Assembly: GCF_001005725.1 (NCBI RefSeq)
Contig: NZ_LBIC01000007.1
Location: 186,001-250,000, forward strand
Direction of reading: 5' to 3'
DNA: 64,000 nt
From: Sphingobium chungbukense
GTDB taxonomy: Bacteria > Pseudomonadota > Alphaproteobacteria > Sphingomonadales > Sphingomonadaceae
A program made the translations under genes and the position numbers. A model generated the notes under the pieces. It worked only from the letters and a program-made list of their open reading frames with translations, did not search any database and was not told the origin of the DNA. Positions 42,649 to 52,203 of this stretch are shown here, piece by piece (the first letter of the stretch is position 1; each line of letters begins with the position of its first letter).

Positions 42649-44739
42649 TCACTCCTCCGTGAAGAGGCTTGCGATATCATCGTCGGACAGGCTGAGTTCG
42701 TCCTTCATACGGTCCATGCGGCGCCTAGCTTCTATGATTCGGGCATGCTTCTCCTCGAGACCTCGCTGAATTGTGTTAAGATTGGTCATGTCTGGCATTG
42801 TGAACTCGATCCGCGGTGATTTCGCCCGGGCTTTGGCGACTTCCGCCTCGAGTGCGGCGAATGTCCGGCTGCGCACGCCGAAAATTCGCAGCCATCCCTT
42901 GGTGCGGGTGAACGCCACGAACAGCTTGTTGCGCCCGGTCCTTGTCTCGAGGACTGCGGCGTCGGCTCCGAGCACGATCACGACCGCCGCCTCATTTCCC
43001 TTCGCGCGGTAGACCGTGCTGAGTGTGACCTTGCCGTCCAGCCGAAACGGCGGCTCGCTATAGGGATCATTGATGATATTGTTGCAGGGAATGTCACAGG
43101 CCGCGAGCGTCTTAGACAGCGCTGAGAAATAGCTGCGGGCGGCCTTGTCGTCGAGCGACACCACCAGGATCTCGTGGGGGTGAAGGCCGCCATCGATAAA
43201 CCGCTGGATCTCATGTGCTGCCATTTCGACCTCGCTGCCGAAATCGTCCGCCGCGCGAATGTCGATGAGACCGACGTCCGCTGGTGTCGCCAGCGTACTG
43301 GGGCTGTTGACGAGCGGACGCTCAACCACGTTCACGCTGCCTGTCGTGAACGGGCCCGCGATCACGTCATAACCGACGTCCTCCCAATGCTTCGCATTTT
43401 CTAGCATCTGCACCGGGGCCTTATAGACGCCGAATCCCATGGCATGGGCGAGGACCAGGATCTCGCGCTGATTCCGATAAGCGCGTTGCAGGACGAAGTC
43501 ATTCGTATCGGTTCCCGGCGGCAGGCTTCTGGCGAGCGATATCCGCGGCGCGCCATCCCTGTCGTCGCCGAAAAGTTGTTCGGGTTCGCGGACCTTGACG
43601 TCGAACACGTTCTGGAGCTCGTCATAGGCCCAAATGATCTGCTTCTGGTCGCGCGGCCCCTTCGCGAGGAAGAAGCACATCTGATAGAAGCTGTCCGGGA
43701 AATCCTGTCCTTCGTCGACGAGAATGACATCGTAGAACGGTGCTGGCGGGTGCGCCTCGACCAGTTCGCGGCACACGCTGCCGAAGGGATCGCGCTTGGT
43801 TTTCACGTCCCCGAAATTCCGGAAGGCGATGCCTTCGCGGATGCACGTATCCCGATAGACGCCGGGCACGTTTGAGCGTCCCCAGCTATGGCGGACGTGA
43901 ACATTCTCCCAATTGGGATCGACTTCGGCGAAATGCCGGTGGAAGCGCGTGATCAGCCGTTCTATGATATCGCGCAGGCTGCGCGTATAATAGGTGATCA
44001 GGATCTTGGCGTTTGGGTTCTCGATGTGGGCCAAGGCGGCCTTCATAGCGAGAATGACCGTCTTGCCGGTTCCAGCAAGGCCGCGGATACGCTGTGGCCC
44101 CTGAATGCCGGTCAGCGCGACTGACCGCTGGCTGGCGTCGAAATTGTAGATGATTGCCTCCAGGTCGCGATACGCGCGCGCGATCGGATGAAGCTCGTCA
44201 TCATCATCGGCGTCGGCCAGTTGGCCTAAGGCCTTCGCCCCTTCGATGATCGCCTGGACCTCGTCGCGCTGAGCCGGATCAAGACTCTGATCCGACGTCT
44301 TGAGCAATCGGAAGAGTTCGGACTCGCTGTCCGCAAACTCGACCTCCCCATCATCGATCCGGGGCCCGTCGAGATTTGGTGCGTACACGATCGGGATCAC
44401 TTCGAAGATGAGCTTGCGACGGCGTTTGAGCAGAAGGCTTTTGCTCATCAGCGCTTCGGTAGTGGCAGCCGCCTGTAGGATGCTCTGCGCGTCCCGCCTC
44501 ACTTCGCCCGCATTGGTCGAAAGCGATATTTTGACAAGCTTTATGCCATAATCGTCGCCGAATGCGGTCAAGTCCGAGCTGTGTGTGCGTCCATCATAAT
44601 CGCGGACTTGGGGCCACCCCGTATATAGGATCACGTTGGCACTGGCTGGATATACATTGCCGCTGCGCAGAGATTTCACGATATCGTTGGATTTGCCGCC
44701 ATTCTGCTGGCCGATAGTAGGAATGAAAGTGATTGCCAT
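42649..44739 (-). CDS. SF1 (UvrD/Rep-like) helicase of a helicase-DUF2290 pair
   Basis: A 696-residue protein with an N-terminal 200-residue region of unknown fold, Walker A GLAGTGKT (220-227), motif II VILVDEGQDFPDSFYQM, motif IV/V segments VLQRAYRNQREILVLAHAMG and VTLSTVYRAKGNEAAVVIVL, and motif VI LFVAFTRTKGWLRIFG. This is a complete helicase core. Co-translation with the DUF2290 gene suggests a two-component defence system. The upstream neighbour was cut by an IS, so the original promoter may be altered. Confidence 0.88.
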   Translation of the reverse strand: MAITFIPTIGQQNGGKSNDIVKSLRSGNVYPASANVILYTGWPQVRDYDGRTHSSDLTAFGDDYGIKLVKISLSTNAGEVRRDAQSILQAAATTEALMSKSLLLKRRRKLIFEVIPIVYAPNLDGPRIDDGEVEFADSESELFRLLKTSDQSLDPAQRDEVQAIIEGAKALGQLADADDDDELHPIARAYRDLEAIIYNFDASQRSVALTGIQGPQRIRGLAGTGKTVILAMKAALAHIENPNAKILITYYTRSLRDIIERLITRFHRHFAEVDPNWENVHVRHSWGRSNVPGVYRDTCIREGIAFRNFGDVKTKRDPFGSVCRELVEAHPPAPFYDVILVDEGQDFPDSFYQMCFFLAKGPRDQKQIIWAYDELQNVFDVKVREPEQLFGDDRDGAPRISLARSLPPGTDTNDFVLQRAYRNQREILVLAHAMGFGVYKAPVQMLENAKHWEDVGYDVIAGPFTTGSVNVVERPLVNSPSTLATPADVGLIDIRAADDFGSEVEMAAHEIQRFIDGGLHPHEILVVSLDDKAARSYFSALSKTLAACDIPCNNIINDPYSEPPFRLDGKVTLSTVYRAKGNEAAVVIVLGADAAVLETRTGRNKLFVAFTRTKGWLRIFGVRSRTFAALEAEVAKARAKSPRIEFTMPDMTNLNTIQRGLEEKHARIIEARRRMDRMKDELSLSDDDIASLFTEE

Positions 44740-44774
44740 TCAGCCGGATCCGTGATGCCTCGTTGTCAGTGACC

Positions 44775-45073
44775 TTAGGATGGCGCCCTGCCATCAGCAA
44801 GCATCTTGAGACTAGCCATGAGGCCAGTAATTTCGCCAAACCTCAGCGTTCGTAGATCGACAGCGATGCGTTTTTGCTGTGCACTCGGAATTGACCAATC
44901 AACTCTTGCGATCGCCTGCTCCGTCATGCCGCGAAGCGTTCCAGGAAACTCACGTCGACTTTGTCGATCTGACCCTACCGCAACGATCAACGCAATTACG
45001 CTTCCAACCGAGAAACGTCGGCTCCTGACTGTAGCTGCCGCTCGAAATATCGCTCCGGAATGGCAGTTTTCTC
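44775..45073 (-). pseudogene. C-terminal gene remnant cut by the IS5 element
   Basis: On the minus strand the frame ending at 44775 reads TLRGMTEQAIARVDWSIPSA, QQKRIAVDLRTLRFGEITGL and MASLKMLADG. The 5' part runs into the IS inverted repeat at 45072, so the start of the gene is lost. It lies just upstream of the helicase and may once have been part of that operon. Family unknown. Confidence 0.4.
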
Positions 45074-46034
45074 TAAGAGTCGGATTCGAAACTATTTGGC
45101 GGTCTGACAAGCCCTTGCGGCACGGCGGATGAATGCTTGCACTGACGCTGCGAAGAGCCAGGCAGTAGCGGAGGCGATGGTCTGCTCAAAGTCTTTGGCC
45201 AGTCGGCGATTACGGTTGAGCCAGGCAATGGTGCGTTCAACCACCCATCGACGCGGTAAGACTTCAAAGCCCTTGGCGGCGTCCGATCGCTTGATGATCG
45301 CGATTGTCCATTTGCCGAGCGGCTGCAATGCGTCTTTGAGTTTCTGGCCCGCATAGCCGCCGTCGGCGAAGACATGTCGTAGCCAGGGGAAGCGCTTGAT
45401 GACCCCGCCGAGAACCATTGGCGCGCCGTCTCGGTCCTGGATATCAGCAGTGTGAATGACGGCATGGACCAGATTGCCTTCGGTATCGGTCAGGATATGG
45501 CGCTTTCGTCCCTTGATCTTCTTGCCTGCATCATAACCACTGGGACCGCCCGCTTCTGTGGTTTTCACGCTCTGGCTGTCGACCACCCCAGCACTGGGCG
45601 AAGCTTCACGACCTTGAGCCTCTCGGACCAGCATAAGCAATCCATGGTTGATTGCCTGCCAGAGCCCATTGTCGCGCCAGAGGTAGAACCACCGCCGCAC
45701 TGTCGAGACCGGGGGGAAACACGGCGGCAACATCCGCCACGGCAAACCGCCGCGTAGCAAATAGAAAATCGCTTCAACAATCCGGCGCATCTTCCACTTG
45801 CGTGGCCGCCCGGTCGGCGCGCGAGGAGGGAGAAGAGGCTCGAACAGCGCCCACTCGGCGTCGGTTAAATCTGTTGGCAAAGACAGCCCGCTTCGCGCAT
45901 GTAGCGCGCGAGTGGTATCGGTCCACATCGTTGATCCTTGGTAGTTTCGCAAAAACCCCTGAATCAGCGACAGGCCCAGCCGTCAAGCTAACCTGCTGAT
46001 ACCACTCAACTTAGTTTCGGATCGGACACTTAGA
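45072..46034 (-). mobile_element. IS5-family insertion sequence, intact
   Basis: About 960 bp with inverted repeats of about 23 bases at both ends (45072-45094 and 46012-46034, roughly 20 positions pairing; inner part TTCGAAACTA/TAGTTTCGGA). It contains one intact transposase gene. The target duplication could not be fixed. It lies within the right end of the integrated element. Confidence 0.85.
45092..45928 (-). CDS. IS5-family DDE transposase
   Basis: A 278-residue transposase (MWTDTTRALHARSGLSLPTD, LTDAEWALFEPLLPPRAPTG). DDE residues are D in GVVDSQSVKTTEAGG, D in VFADGGYAGQKLKDAL and E in PRRWVVERTIAWLNRNRRLA. GYDAGKKIKGRKRHILTD is the usual IS5 signature. Its last codons lie within the inverted repeat. 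No frameshift is seen. Confidence 0.95.
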   Translation of the reverse strand: MWTDTTRALHARSGLSLPTDLTDAEWALFEPLLPPRAPTGRPRKWKMRRIVEAIFYLLRGGLPWRMLPPCFPPVSTVRRWFYLWRDNGLWQAINHGLLMLVREAQGREASPSAGVVDSQSVKTTEAGGPSGYDAGKKIKGRKRHILTDTEGNLVHAVIHTADIQDRDGAPMVLGGVIKRFPWLRHVFADGGYAGQKLKDALQPLGKWTIAIIKRSDAAKGFEVLPRRWVVERTIAWLNRNRRLAKDFEQTIASATAWLFAASVQAFIRRAARACQTAK

Positions 46035-46314
46035 TTCCCAAAATGCTGACACCTGAGGAGCGTTCAATGCGCCCCCTTCCAAAAATTTTTTGAGGCCAGA
46101 GAAGGACACCGGAGACCGCGCTTGGCACATTCCCGATTCGGACGCCCATAACTCCTCAGATCAAGGATACTGCCCACGCTGTGCGGCTCACATTGCGATG
46201 TGCGAAACGTTCCGCAGGTATCGCAAATGCTCGGGTGAGTTTCAGAAAGCTCAAATTAGGCCCCAACTTAGGCCCGCCCCCAGAAGGGGAAAATTATCTA
46301 ATGATTTCAAATGG
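46035..46314. other. Right-end region of the integrated element
   Basis: No gene was seen. It carries two AATTAGGCCC-type motifs at 46252-46275 close to attR, matching those beside the integrase. Confidence 0.5.
46252..46275 (+). repeat. Putative integrase arm-type sites at the right end
   Basis: CAAATTAGGCCCC and CAACTTAGGCCCG in tandem, matching the four motifs at 5182-5238 in the same orientation. Confidence 0.5.
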
Positions 46315-46393
<79 letters not shown>

Positions 46394-46625
46394 AAAGGAG
46401 CGCTGCCTATAAGCGAGCGATTGCGCCCATGCAACGGTCTTTTTACGCAAAAGACGCGCCGCCTTTCTGATCTGGATCAAGAGCCTGCCCGGTTCCATCG
46501 CCCTGCCGGGGCAAAGGCGGGACGTTTCCCCTGCGTAACGCCCGGAACGATGCCCTCCAACACTCATTGGTGCGGTGACGGCGCCATGATGGGATGCCGT
46601 AGGACAGCAGATAAGGAGATGGAAA

Positions 46626-47522
46626 ATGGGTTACCAAGGCGGACGTCGCTATGGTGACAGCGACCGTAATTGGGATCGAGGCTGGGCCGGCCGGAACCGC
46701 GATTCGGACCGCTACCGCTATGGTACGCGTGGCCAGTTCGGCGGTCCGGGCTACCGGCAGCCGCCCGAGGATTATGATCCGGATGAGCGCGGCTTCTTCG
46801 ACCGCGCGGGCGATGAAGTGCGGAGCTGGTTCGGTGATGAGGAAGCCGAGCGGCGGCGCGAATATGACGAATATTATAACCGGCCCTATGGCGATCCGCG
46901 CGACCAGAGCAGCAGGATCGGCTATGCGTCGGCCTCCAACAGCAGCCGCTACCTCCCCAATCGCGGCTATTCGCCCTATAGCGGCGAACGCAGCGGCTAT
47001 GGCAGCGAGGATCATGGCTATCGCGTCCGCGCCTTCGGCCCCGATCATGATTATGGCGAGCATCACGACGCCAACTATCATGCGTGGCGCCAGCAGCGGA
47101 TCAACGAACTGGACCGCGATTATGCGGAATATCAGAACGAGAACCGTCAACGTTTCAACAATGAGTTCGGCACCTGGCGCAGCCGCCGCAACGAGCAGCG
47201 GTCGGCGGTCCAGACCGTGCGCGAGCACATGGAAGTGGTCGGCAGCGACGGTGAGCATGTCGGCACGGTCGACAAGCTGCGCGGGGACCGTATCATCCTG
47301 ACCAAAGGCGACCAGGATGCCGGCGGCATCCATCATTCGGTCCCGTCATCCTGGATCCGGTCGGTCGACGCCCAGAAAGTGACGCTGGAAAAGACCGCCG
47401 AGGAAACCCAGGCCGCCTGGCGCACCGAACACGAGCAACAGGCCCTGTTCGGGTCGCGCGACGAGGGCGATTATGCCGATCGCTATCGCAGCACCGCTTC
47501 GGAAAAGGGCCGCTATCGCTAA
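46626..47522 (+). CDS. DUF2171-type protein with low-complexity N-terminus
   Basis: A 298-residue protein. The first 150 residues are rich in R, G, Y, D and S, including [20 protein letters not shown], a motif common in sphingomonad proteins. The C-terminal part holds a PRC-barrel-like DUF2171 domain ([40 protein letters not shown]). AAGGAG precedes the ATG. A terminator follows. Probably a stress or surface-related protein; function unproven. Confidence 0.85.
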   Translation: MGYQGGRRYGDSDRNWDRGWAGRNRDSDRYRYGTRGQFGGPGYRQPPEDYDPDERGFFDRAGDEVRSWFGDEEAERRREYDEYYNRPYGDPRDQSSRIGYASASNSSRYLPNRGYSPYSGERSGYGSEDHGYRVRAFGPDHDYGEHHDANYHAWRQQRINELDRDYAEYQNENRQRFNNEFGTWRSRRNEQRSAVQTVREHMEVVGSDGEHVGTVDKLRGDRIILTKGDQDAGGIHHSVPSSWIRSVDAQKVTLEKTAEETQAAWRTEHEQQALFGSRDEGDYADRYRSTASEKGRYR

Positions 47523-47546
47523 GCCTCCCCCTGATTCAGGCGAAAG

Positions 47547-47571
47547 GCCTGGCCGCAAGGCCGGGCTTTTT
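47547..47571 (+). terminator. Rho-independent terminator
   Basis: GCCTGGCC pairs with GGCCGGGC around a GCAA loop, followed by TTTTT. It ends the DUF2171 transcript and lies beside the convergent citE-like stop. Confidence 0.85.
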
Positions 47572-47573
47572 CC

Positions 47574-48410
47574 TTATCCGGCGGCCGCCAGTACCCGCTG
47601 CGCCTGGACAAGATGCGGCCGGTCGATCATCTTTCCGTCCAGCTTCAGCACCCCCGCGCCAGGATTGGCCGCGAACGCATCGATCACCGCCCTTGCCCGC
47701 TCCACTTCCGCCTCGCTGGGGGTGAAGCCCTCGTTGATCGCGGCAACCTGCACCGGATGGATCGCCATCATGCCGGTGAAACCGTCGCGCCGTGCCCGCC
47801 CGACATAGGCCTTGAGATCATCCATCGCCTCGATCCGGGGGAAGACCGTATCGATCGCCGGGACGCCTGCGGCGTGGGCGGCGAACAGCGTCAGGCTGCG
47901 CGCCATTTCGAAGGGCGCGGTATAGCGGCCATCCTCTTCGCGCGATGTCGAAGCGCCGATCGCCGCGGGGAGGTCCTCTGCCCCCCAGGTCAGGCCGACC
48001 AACCTGTCCCCGACCTGCCTGAAACTCCCCAGCTCGAAAATCGCGGACGGCGTTTCGGTCGCGATCGGCAGGATCGGCGGCACATGGACCCCATCGGCCA
48101 GCCCGATCAGCGCCTGGATGCTGGCCGCACCTTCCGCCTTGGGCAGCATGATGCCGTCAGGCTCGGCCGGAAGCGCGGCGGCCAGGTCGGCGCGGGCCTG
48201 ATCGCCGTCCAGCGGATTGACCCGGACGAAGGTCGCACAATCGCGCGGGCCGGTCAGCCATTCCGCGATCGCGTCCCGCCCGAAGGGCTTGCGCTCCGGC
48301 GCGACCGAATCCTCCAGATCCAGGATGATGGCATCGGCGCCGCTGGCAGCCGCCTTGGCAAAGCGCTCCGGACGATCGGCGGGGACGAACAGCAGCGAAC
48401 GGAGCTTCAT
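47574..48410 (-). CDS. CitE-like HpcH/HpaI aldolase/citrate lyase family protein
   Basis: A 278-residue TIM-barrel CoA-ester lyase starting MKLRSLLFVPADRPERFAKA, with DAIILDLEDSVAPERK (metal-binding ED), FVRVNPLDGDQARADL, DGIMLPKAEG and GFTGMMAIHPVQVAAINEGF. The family includes citrate lyase beta subunits and malyl-CoA/methylmalyl-CoA lyases; the substrate cannot be chosen. AGAGG precedes the ATG at 48410. No citrate lyase alpha or gamma genes are adjacent, so this is not a classical citrate lyase. Confidence 0.9.
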   Translation of the reverse strand: MKLRSLLFVPADRPERFAKAAASGADAIILDLEDSVAPERKPFGRDAIAEWLTGPRDCATFVRVNPLDGDQARADLAAALPAEPDGIMLPKAEGAASIQALIGLADGVHVPPILPIATETPSAIFELGSFRQVGDRLVGLTWGAEDLPAAIGASTSREEDGRYTAPFEMARSLTLFAAHAAGVPAIDTVFPRIEAMDDLKAYVGRARRDGFTGMMAIHPVQVAAINEGFTPSEAEVERARAVIDAFAANPGAGVLKLDGKMIDRPHLVQAQRVLAAAG

Positions 48411-48507
48411 GCAGGACCTCTCTTTGAGCGACGATTTCGTCCGGCTCCCTTGCGCTCGCCGGCGCGGCAATGCAACAGCCCCCTGTCCACGCATCCAGAG
48501 GCCGTTC

Positions 48508-48846
48508 ATGCCGACCATCCTGCTCCTCACCATTTCCAATCTGTTCATGACCACCGCTTGGTACTGGCATCTGAAGGGCGGGATGAACAAACCACTGTTC
48601 GCGGTCATCCTGATCAGCTGGGGGATCGCCTTCGTCGAATATTGCTTCGCCGTGCCCGCCAATCGCATCGGTTTCGCCAGCGGCTGGAGCGCGGGTCAGC
48701 TCAAGATCGCGCAGGAGGCGATCGCGCTGCTGATCTTCGGCGGCTTCATGGTGACGGTGCTGGGCGAACCGCTGCACTGGCGCCACCTCGCCGCCTTCTT
48801 GTGCATCATGGCGGCGGTGGGTTTCCTGTTCGTCGGGCGCAGCTGA
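48508..48846 (+). CDS. DUF486 (DMT-like) small membrane protein
   Basis: A 112-residue protein with four hydrophobic segments (MPTILLLTISNLFMTTAWYW, FAVILISWGIAFVEYCFAVP, EAIALLIFGGFMVTVLG, LAAFLCIMAAVGFLFVG). The GISFVEYC-like and PANRIG segments are the DUF486 signature. Inner-membrane location is expected; no transport substrate is known. AGAGG precedes the ATG. Confidence 0.87.
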   Translation: MPTILLLTISNLFMTTAWYWHLKGGMNKPLFAVILISWGIAFVEYCFAVPANRIGFASGWSAGQLKIAQEAIALLIFGGFMVTVLGEPLHWRHLAAFLCIMAAVGFLFVGRS

Positions 48847-48852
48847 AACCGG

Positions 48853-49881
48853 TCAGGGCAACAGCAGTGAGGAATCCCCATAGCTGTAGAAGCGATAGCC
48901 TTCCGCGATCGCATGGGCATAGACCGCCTGCATCCGCTCCCACCCCATCAGGGCACTGACCAGCATGAACAGGGTCGACCTCGGCAGGTGGAAATTGGTC
49001 ATCAGGCCATCCACCGCCCGGAACCGATAGCCTGGCGTGATGAAAATCCGTGTCTCGTCGGCGAAGGGCCTGACGATGCCGTCTTCCCCCACGGCGCTTT
49101 CCAGCAGGCGCAGGCTGGTGGTGCCGACGGCGATCAGCCGCCCTCCCGCCTTTCGCGCCGCGTTGAGGCGATCCGCCGTCGCCTGGTCGATCCGGCCCCA
49201 TTCGGCATGCATCCGGTGGTCGTCGGTGTCATCGGCCTTGACCGGCAGGAACGTGCCCGCCCCCACATGCAGGGTCAGGGTTTCCGTCTTCACCCCCGCC
49301 GCCTCCAGTGCCACCATCAGCTCGGGCGTGAAATGCAGCGCCGCGGTGGGCGCCGCGACCGCACCGTCCTCCCGCGCAAACATGGTCTGATAATCGCTGC
49401 GGTCGCGCTCGTCCGTGGGGCGCTTGCTGGCGATATAGGGCGGCAACGGCATGCGGCCCGCCCGCTCCAGCAGCACTTCGACCGGCTCCTCGCCCTCGAA
49501 GCTCAGCGTGACGCCGCCATCCTCGTCGCGCGGGCCGGCAAGGGCGGCGACGCCCGCGCCGAAATCGATCCGGTCGCCATCGCGAACCCGCTTGGCGTTG
49601 CGCAGGAAGGCCTGCCACTGGCGCAGGCCCAGCCGCTTGTGCAGCGTCGCGCCGATCTTCGCCTGACCGCGCATGCCCTCCAACTGGGCCGGGATCACCC
49701 TGGTATCGTTGAACACCAGCACATCGCCGGCGCGCAGCAGGCCCGGCAGGTCCCGCACGATACGGTCCCCGAAGGGCGCTTCGCCAGCCACCAGCAGCAA
49801 ACGCGCCGAATCGCGCGGCGAAGCGGGCCGGAGCGCGATGCTCTCAGGCGGCAGATTGAAATCGAACAGGTCTACGCGCAT
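48853..49881 (-). CDS. queA: S-adenosylmethionine:tRNA ribosyltransferase-isomerase
   Basis: A 342-residue enzyme that transfers ribosyl from SAM to preQ1-modified tRNA, forming epoxyqueuosine. It starts [20 protein letters not shown] and has the family motifs [53 protein letters not shown] and [10 protein letters not shown], with the C-terminal [18 protein letters not shown]. Length is normal. It is followed downstream on the same strand by no tgt gene in this window; a cyclophilin gene lies upstream. Confidence 0.97.
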   Translation of the reverse strand: MRVDLFDFNLPPESIALRPASPRDSARLLLVAGEAPFGDRIVRDLPGLLRAGDVLVFNDTRVIPAQLEGMRGQAKIGATLHKRLGLRQWQAFLRNAKRVRDGDRIDFGAGVAALAGPRDEDGGVTLSFEGEEPVEVLLERAGRMPLPPYIASKRPTDERDRSDYQTMFAREDGAVAAPTAALHFTPELMVALEAAGVKTETLTLHVGAGTFLPVKADDTDDHRMHAEWGRIDQATADRLNAARKAGGRLIAVGTTSLRLLESAVGEDGIVRPFADETRIFITPGYRFRAVDGLMTNFHLPRSTLFMLVSALMGWERMQAVYAHAIAEGYRFYSYGDSSLLLP

Positions 49882-49905
49882 GGCTTCTGCCCCCGCTGGG
49901 GCGCC

Positions 49906-50676
49906 TTATTTCTTCTTGGTCGCGACCGGCTTCTTCGCGGGCACGGGCTTCTTCGCGGGCAGCGGCGCGATGATCGAAGGCGCTGGCGCGGGCGGCGTCG
50001 GCAGCGCGGTCACGGGCGGCTTGCCGTCGCTTTCGATCGACGCCTGAAGGATCAGCGTCGGGTCGGCGGGCGGCTCGCCCTGGTGGATCGCGTCGACATA
50101 TTGGATGCCATCGATCACCCGGCCGAAGACGGTATATTTCTTGTCGAGCTGCATACGCGGCAGCAGGACGATGAAGAACTGGCTGTTCGCGCTGTCCTCG
50201 CTCTGGGCACGCGCCATGGACACGGTGCCGCGCAGATGCGGCATCGGATTGAACTCCGCCTTCAGGTCGGGAAGCGTCGAACCGCCAGTGCCATCGCCCT
50301 TGGGATCGCCGCCCTGCGCCATGAAGCCAGGGATGACGCGATGGAATTTGAGGCCGTTGTAGAAGCCCTGGCGCGTCAGTTCCTTGATCCGCTCGACATG
50401 GGTGGGCGCGATGTCGGGCCGCAACTGGATGCGTACGCGGCCGCCGCTCGACAGGTCGAGATCCCAGATATTCTGGGGGTCCGCCGGCACGGTCGCGGGC
50501 GGCAGCTTGGAGCCAGGGTCGAGGCCGAGCTGCTTGGCCGTCTGCTCCGCGCGGACGGCAGCCTCCTCCTTCTTCGCTTCCTCGGCATTGCGTCCGCCCT
50601 GGGCCAGGGCCGCGCCGTTCGATGCATAGAGGGCGAAACCGATCGCCACGGTCTTGAGCGCCGACGTGAACCGCAT
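49906..50676 (-). CDS. Exported cyclophilin-type peptidyl-prolyl isomerase
   Basis: A 256-residue protein with signal peptide MRFTSALKTVAIGFALYASN. The cyclophilin domain includes FYNGLKFHRVIPGFMAQGGD, GGSTLPDLKAEFNP, RGTVSMARAQSEDSANSQFF and FGRVIDGIQYVDAI. A proline/lysine-rich tail follows. It should speed proline isomerisation in the periplasm. The ATG at 50676 fits the signal peptide. It precedes queA by 24 bases, so the two may be co-transcribed. Confidence 0.93.
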   Translation of the reverse strand: MRFTSALKTVAIGFALYASNGAALAQGGRNAEEAKKEEAAVRAEQTAKQLGLDPGSKLPPATVPADPQNIWDLDLSSGGRVRIQLRPDIAPTHVERIKELTRQGFYNGLKFHRVIPGFMAQGGDPKGDGTGGSTLPDLKAEFNPMPHLRGTVSMARAQSEDSANSQFFIVLLPRMQLDKKYTVFGRVIDGIQYVDAIHQGEPPADPTLILQASIESDGKPPVTALPTPPAPAPSIIAPLPAKKPVPAKKPVATKKK

Positions 50677-50769
50677 GAATGAAGCTTTCCTATATTTGCC
50701 CAGGTGCGAATGTGCCCCTGATAGCGTCCTCTTGGCGATTGGCAACTGAACGAAGGCTGAGTCGAGCCT

Positions 50770-51279
50770 TTACTGGCCCTTGCGACCCAGGTTCGCCACC
50801 CGTGCCTCCACCTCGTCGCGGACCGCAGGGCTGACGAATTTGTGGATCGGCCCGCCGTAAAGCGCGATTTCCTTGACCAGGCGGGAAGCGATGGGTTGGA
50901 GCGAGACGTCCGCCATCAGGAAGACCGTCTCGACCCGGCCGTTGATCTGCTGGTTCATCCCCGCCATCTGATATTCATATTCGAAGTCCGCGACGGCGCG
51001 CAGGCCCCGGATGATGACGCTTGCCCCCTGCGATTCGGCAAAGTCCATCAGCAGCGAATTGAAGCCGGTGACGACGATTTCCGCATCGATCCCCGCGCAT
51101 TCGCGACGCACCATGTCCAGCCGCTCCTCGTCGGAGAACATCGGCGACTTGGAAATATTGGTCGTGACGCCGATCACCAGCTTATCGACCAGCTTCGCAC
51201 CCCGCCGGATGATGTCCATATGACCCAGGGTGATCGGATCGAACGTGCCGGGATAAACCCCCACCCTCTGCTTGCTCAT
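50770..51279 (-). CDS. coaD: Phosphopantetheine adenylyltransferase
   Basis: A 169-residue enzyme for the fourth step of coenzyme A synthesis. It has the nucleotidyltransferase motif GTFDPITLGH, RGLRAVADFEYEYQMAGMN, and the C-terminal ISSxxV-like segment RLVKEIALYGG. The ATG at 51279 gives the standard family length. It starts 4 bases after the ispA stop, making an operon xseB-ispA-coaD. Confidence 0.97.
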   Translation of the reverse strand: MSKQRVGVYPGTFDPITLGHMDIIRRGAKLVDKLVIGVTTNISKSPMFSDEERLDMVRRECAGIDAEIVVTGFNSLLMDFAESQGASVIIRGLRAVADFEYEYQMAGMNQQINGRVETVFLMADVSLQPIASRLVKEIALYGGPIHKFVSPAVRDEVEARVANLGRKGQ

Positions 51280-51283
51280 GCCC

Positions 51284-52192
51284 CTAGCGATCCCTTTCCA
51301 CGATATAATCCGCGATGGCGCGCAGCAGATCGGCCTCCGGACCGTGCCCATGCAGATGCGCCTTGGCCTGCTCGACGAGCAGGCGTCCCTGTTCCCGCGC
51401 ACGCTCCACCCCGAGGAGCGAGACGAAGGTTTCCTTGCCCGCCGCCGCGTCCTTGCCCAACGCCTTGCCGGCAAGACCGGCGTCCCCCACCACATCGAGC
51501 AGGTCGTCGGCGATCTGGAAGGCAAGGCCGATGTCGCGTGCATAGCCGTGCAGGCGGGTACGCGCCTCCGGCGGGATGCGCGCCATGATCGCGGCGGCAT
51601 CGACGCAGAAGGCGATGAGCGCGCCGGTCTTCATTTGCTGGAGCCGGGTGACGGTAGGCAGGTCGAAGCTCGCCTTCTCCGCTTCCAGGTCCATCATCTG
51701 ACCGCCCGCCATGCCGCTGGTGCCGCTGGCGATGGCGAGCGCCTTCACCAGTTCGACGCGGACGAAGGGATCGGGATGGGTTTCCTCGTCCGCCAGCACT
51801 TCGAAGGCCAGATCGTGCAGGCAGTCGCCCGCCAGGATCGCCGTCGCCTCGTCGAACGCCTTGTGAACGGTCGGCTTGCCCCTGCGCAAGTCATCATCGT
51901 CCATCGCCGGCAGATCGTCATGCACCAGCGAATAGACATGGATGCATTCCACCGCGATACCGACGCGGAGCGCCGAATCCCGCGAAATATTGAAGAGGTC
52001 GCTCGCCGCCTGGACCAGCAGCGGGCGCAGCCGCTTGCCACCATCCATGGCCGCATGGCGCATCGCCTCGTAAAGGCGTCTGCGCGGATCGTCGGGGACG
52101 GCCAGCAAGGAGTCGAACAAACGGTCGACCTCGACCGCGACGGCAGCGGCGCGGCTGGCGACCAGGGACGAGGCGGAGGCAGCTCCGCTCAT
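51284..52192 (-). CDS. ispA: Farnesyl/geranyl diphosphate synthase
   Basis: A 302-residue all-helical prenyltransferase with the two aspartate-rich motifs DDLPAMDDDD and DDLLDVVGD that bind diphosphate through magnesium, plus GGKRLRP and KTGALI. It makes C15 (or C20) prenyl diphosphate for quinone, carotenoid and undecaprenyl synthesis. The ATG at 52192 is 12 bases after the xseB stop. Normal length. Confidence 0.95.
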   Translation of the reverse strand: MSGAASASSLVASRAAAVAVEVDRLFDSLLAVPDDPRRRLYEAMRHAAMDGGKRLRPLLVQAASDLFNISRDSALRVGIAVECIHVYSLVHDDLPAMDDDDLRRGKPTVHKAFDEATAILAGDCLHDLAFEVLADEETHPDPFVRVELVKALAIASGTSGMAGGQMMDLEAEKASFDLPTVTRLQQMKTGALIAFCVDAAAIMARIPPEARTRLHGYARDIGLAFQIADDLLDVVGDAGLAGKALGKDAAAGKETFVSLLGVERAREQGRLLVEQAKAHLHGHGPEADLLRAIADYIVERDR

Positions 52193-52203
52193 GCCGGCGG
52201 CTT

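Noticed and set aside
46467-46480. FNR/FixK-like box CTGATCTGGATCAA
   Set aside because: One base off a half-site, about 145 bases from the next start, and no anaerobic gene nearby; likely chance.
48913-50682. 589-codon plus-strand ORF opposite queA and the cyclophilin gene
   Set aside because: It spans two well-supported minus-strand genes and their gap; the composition is typical of antisense frames.
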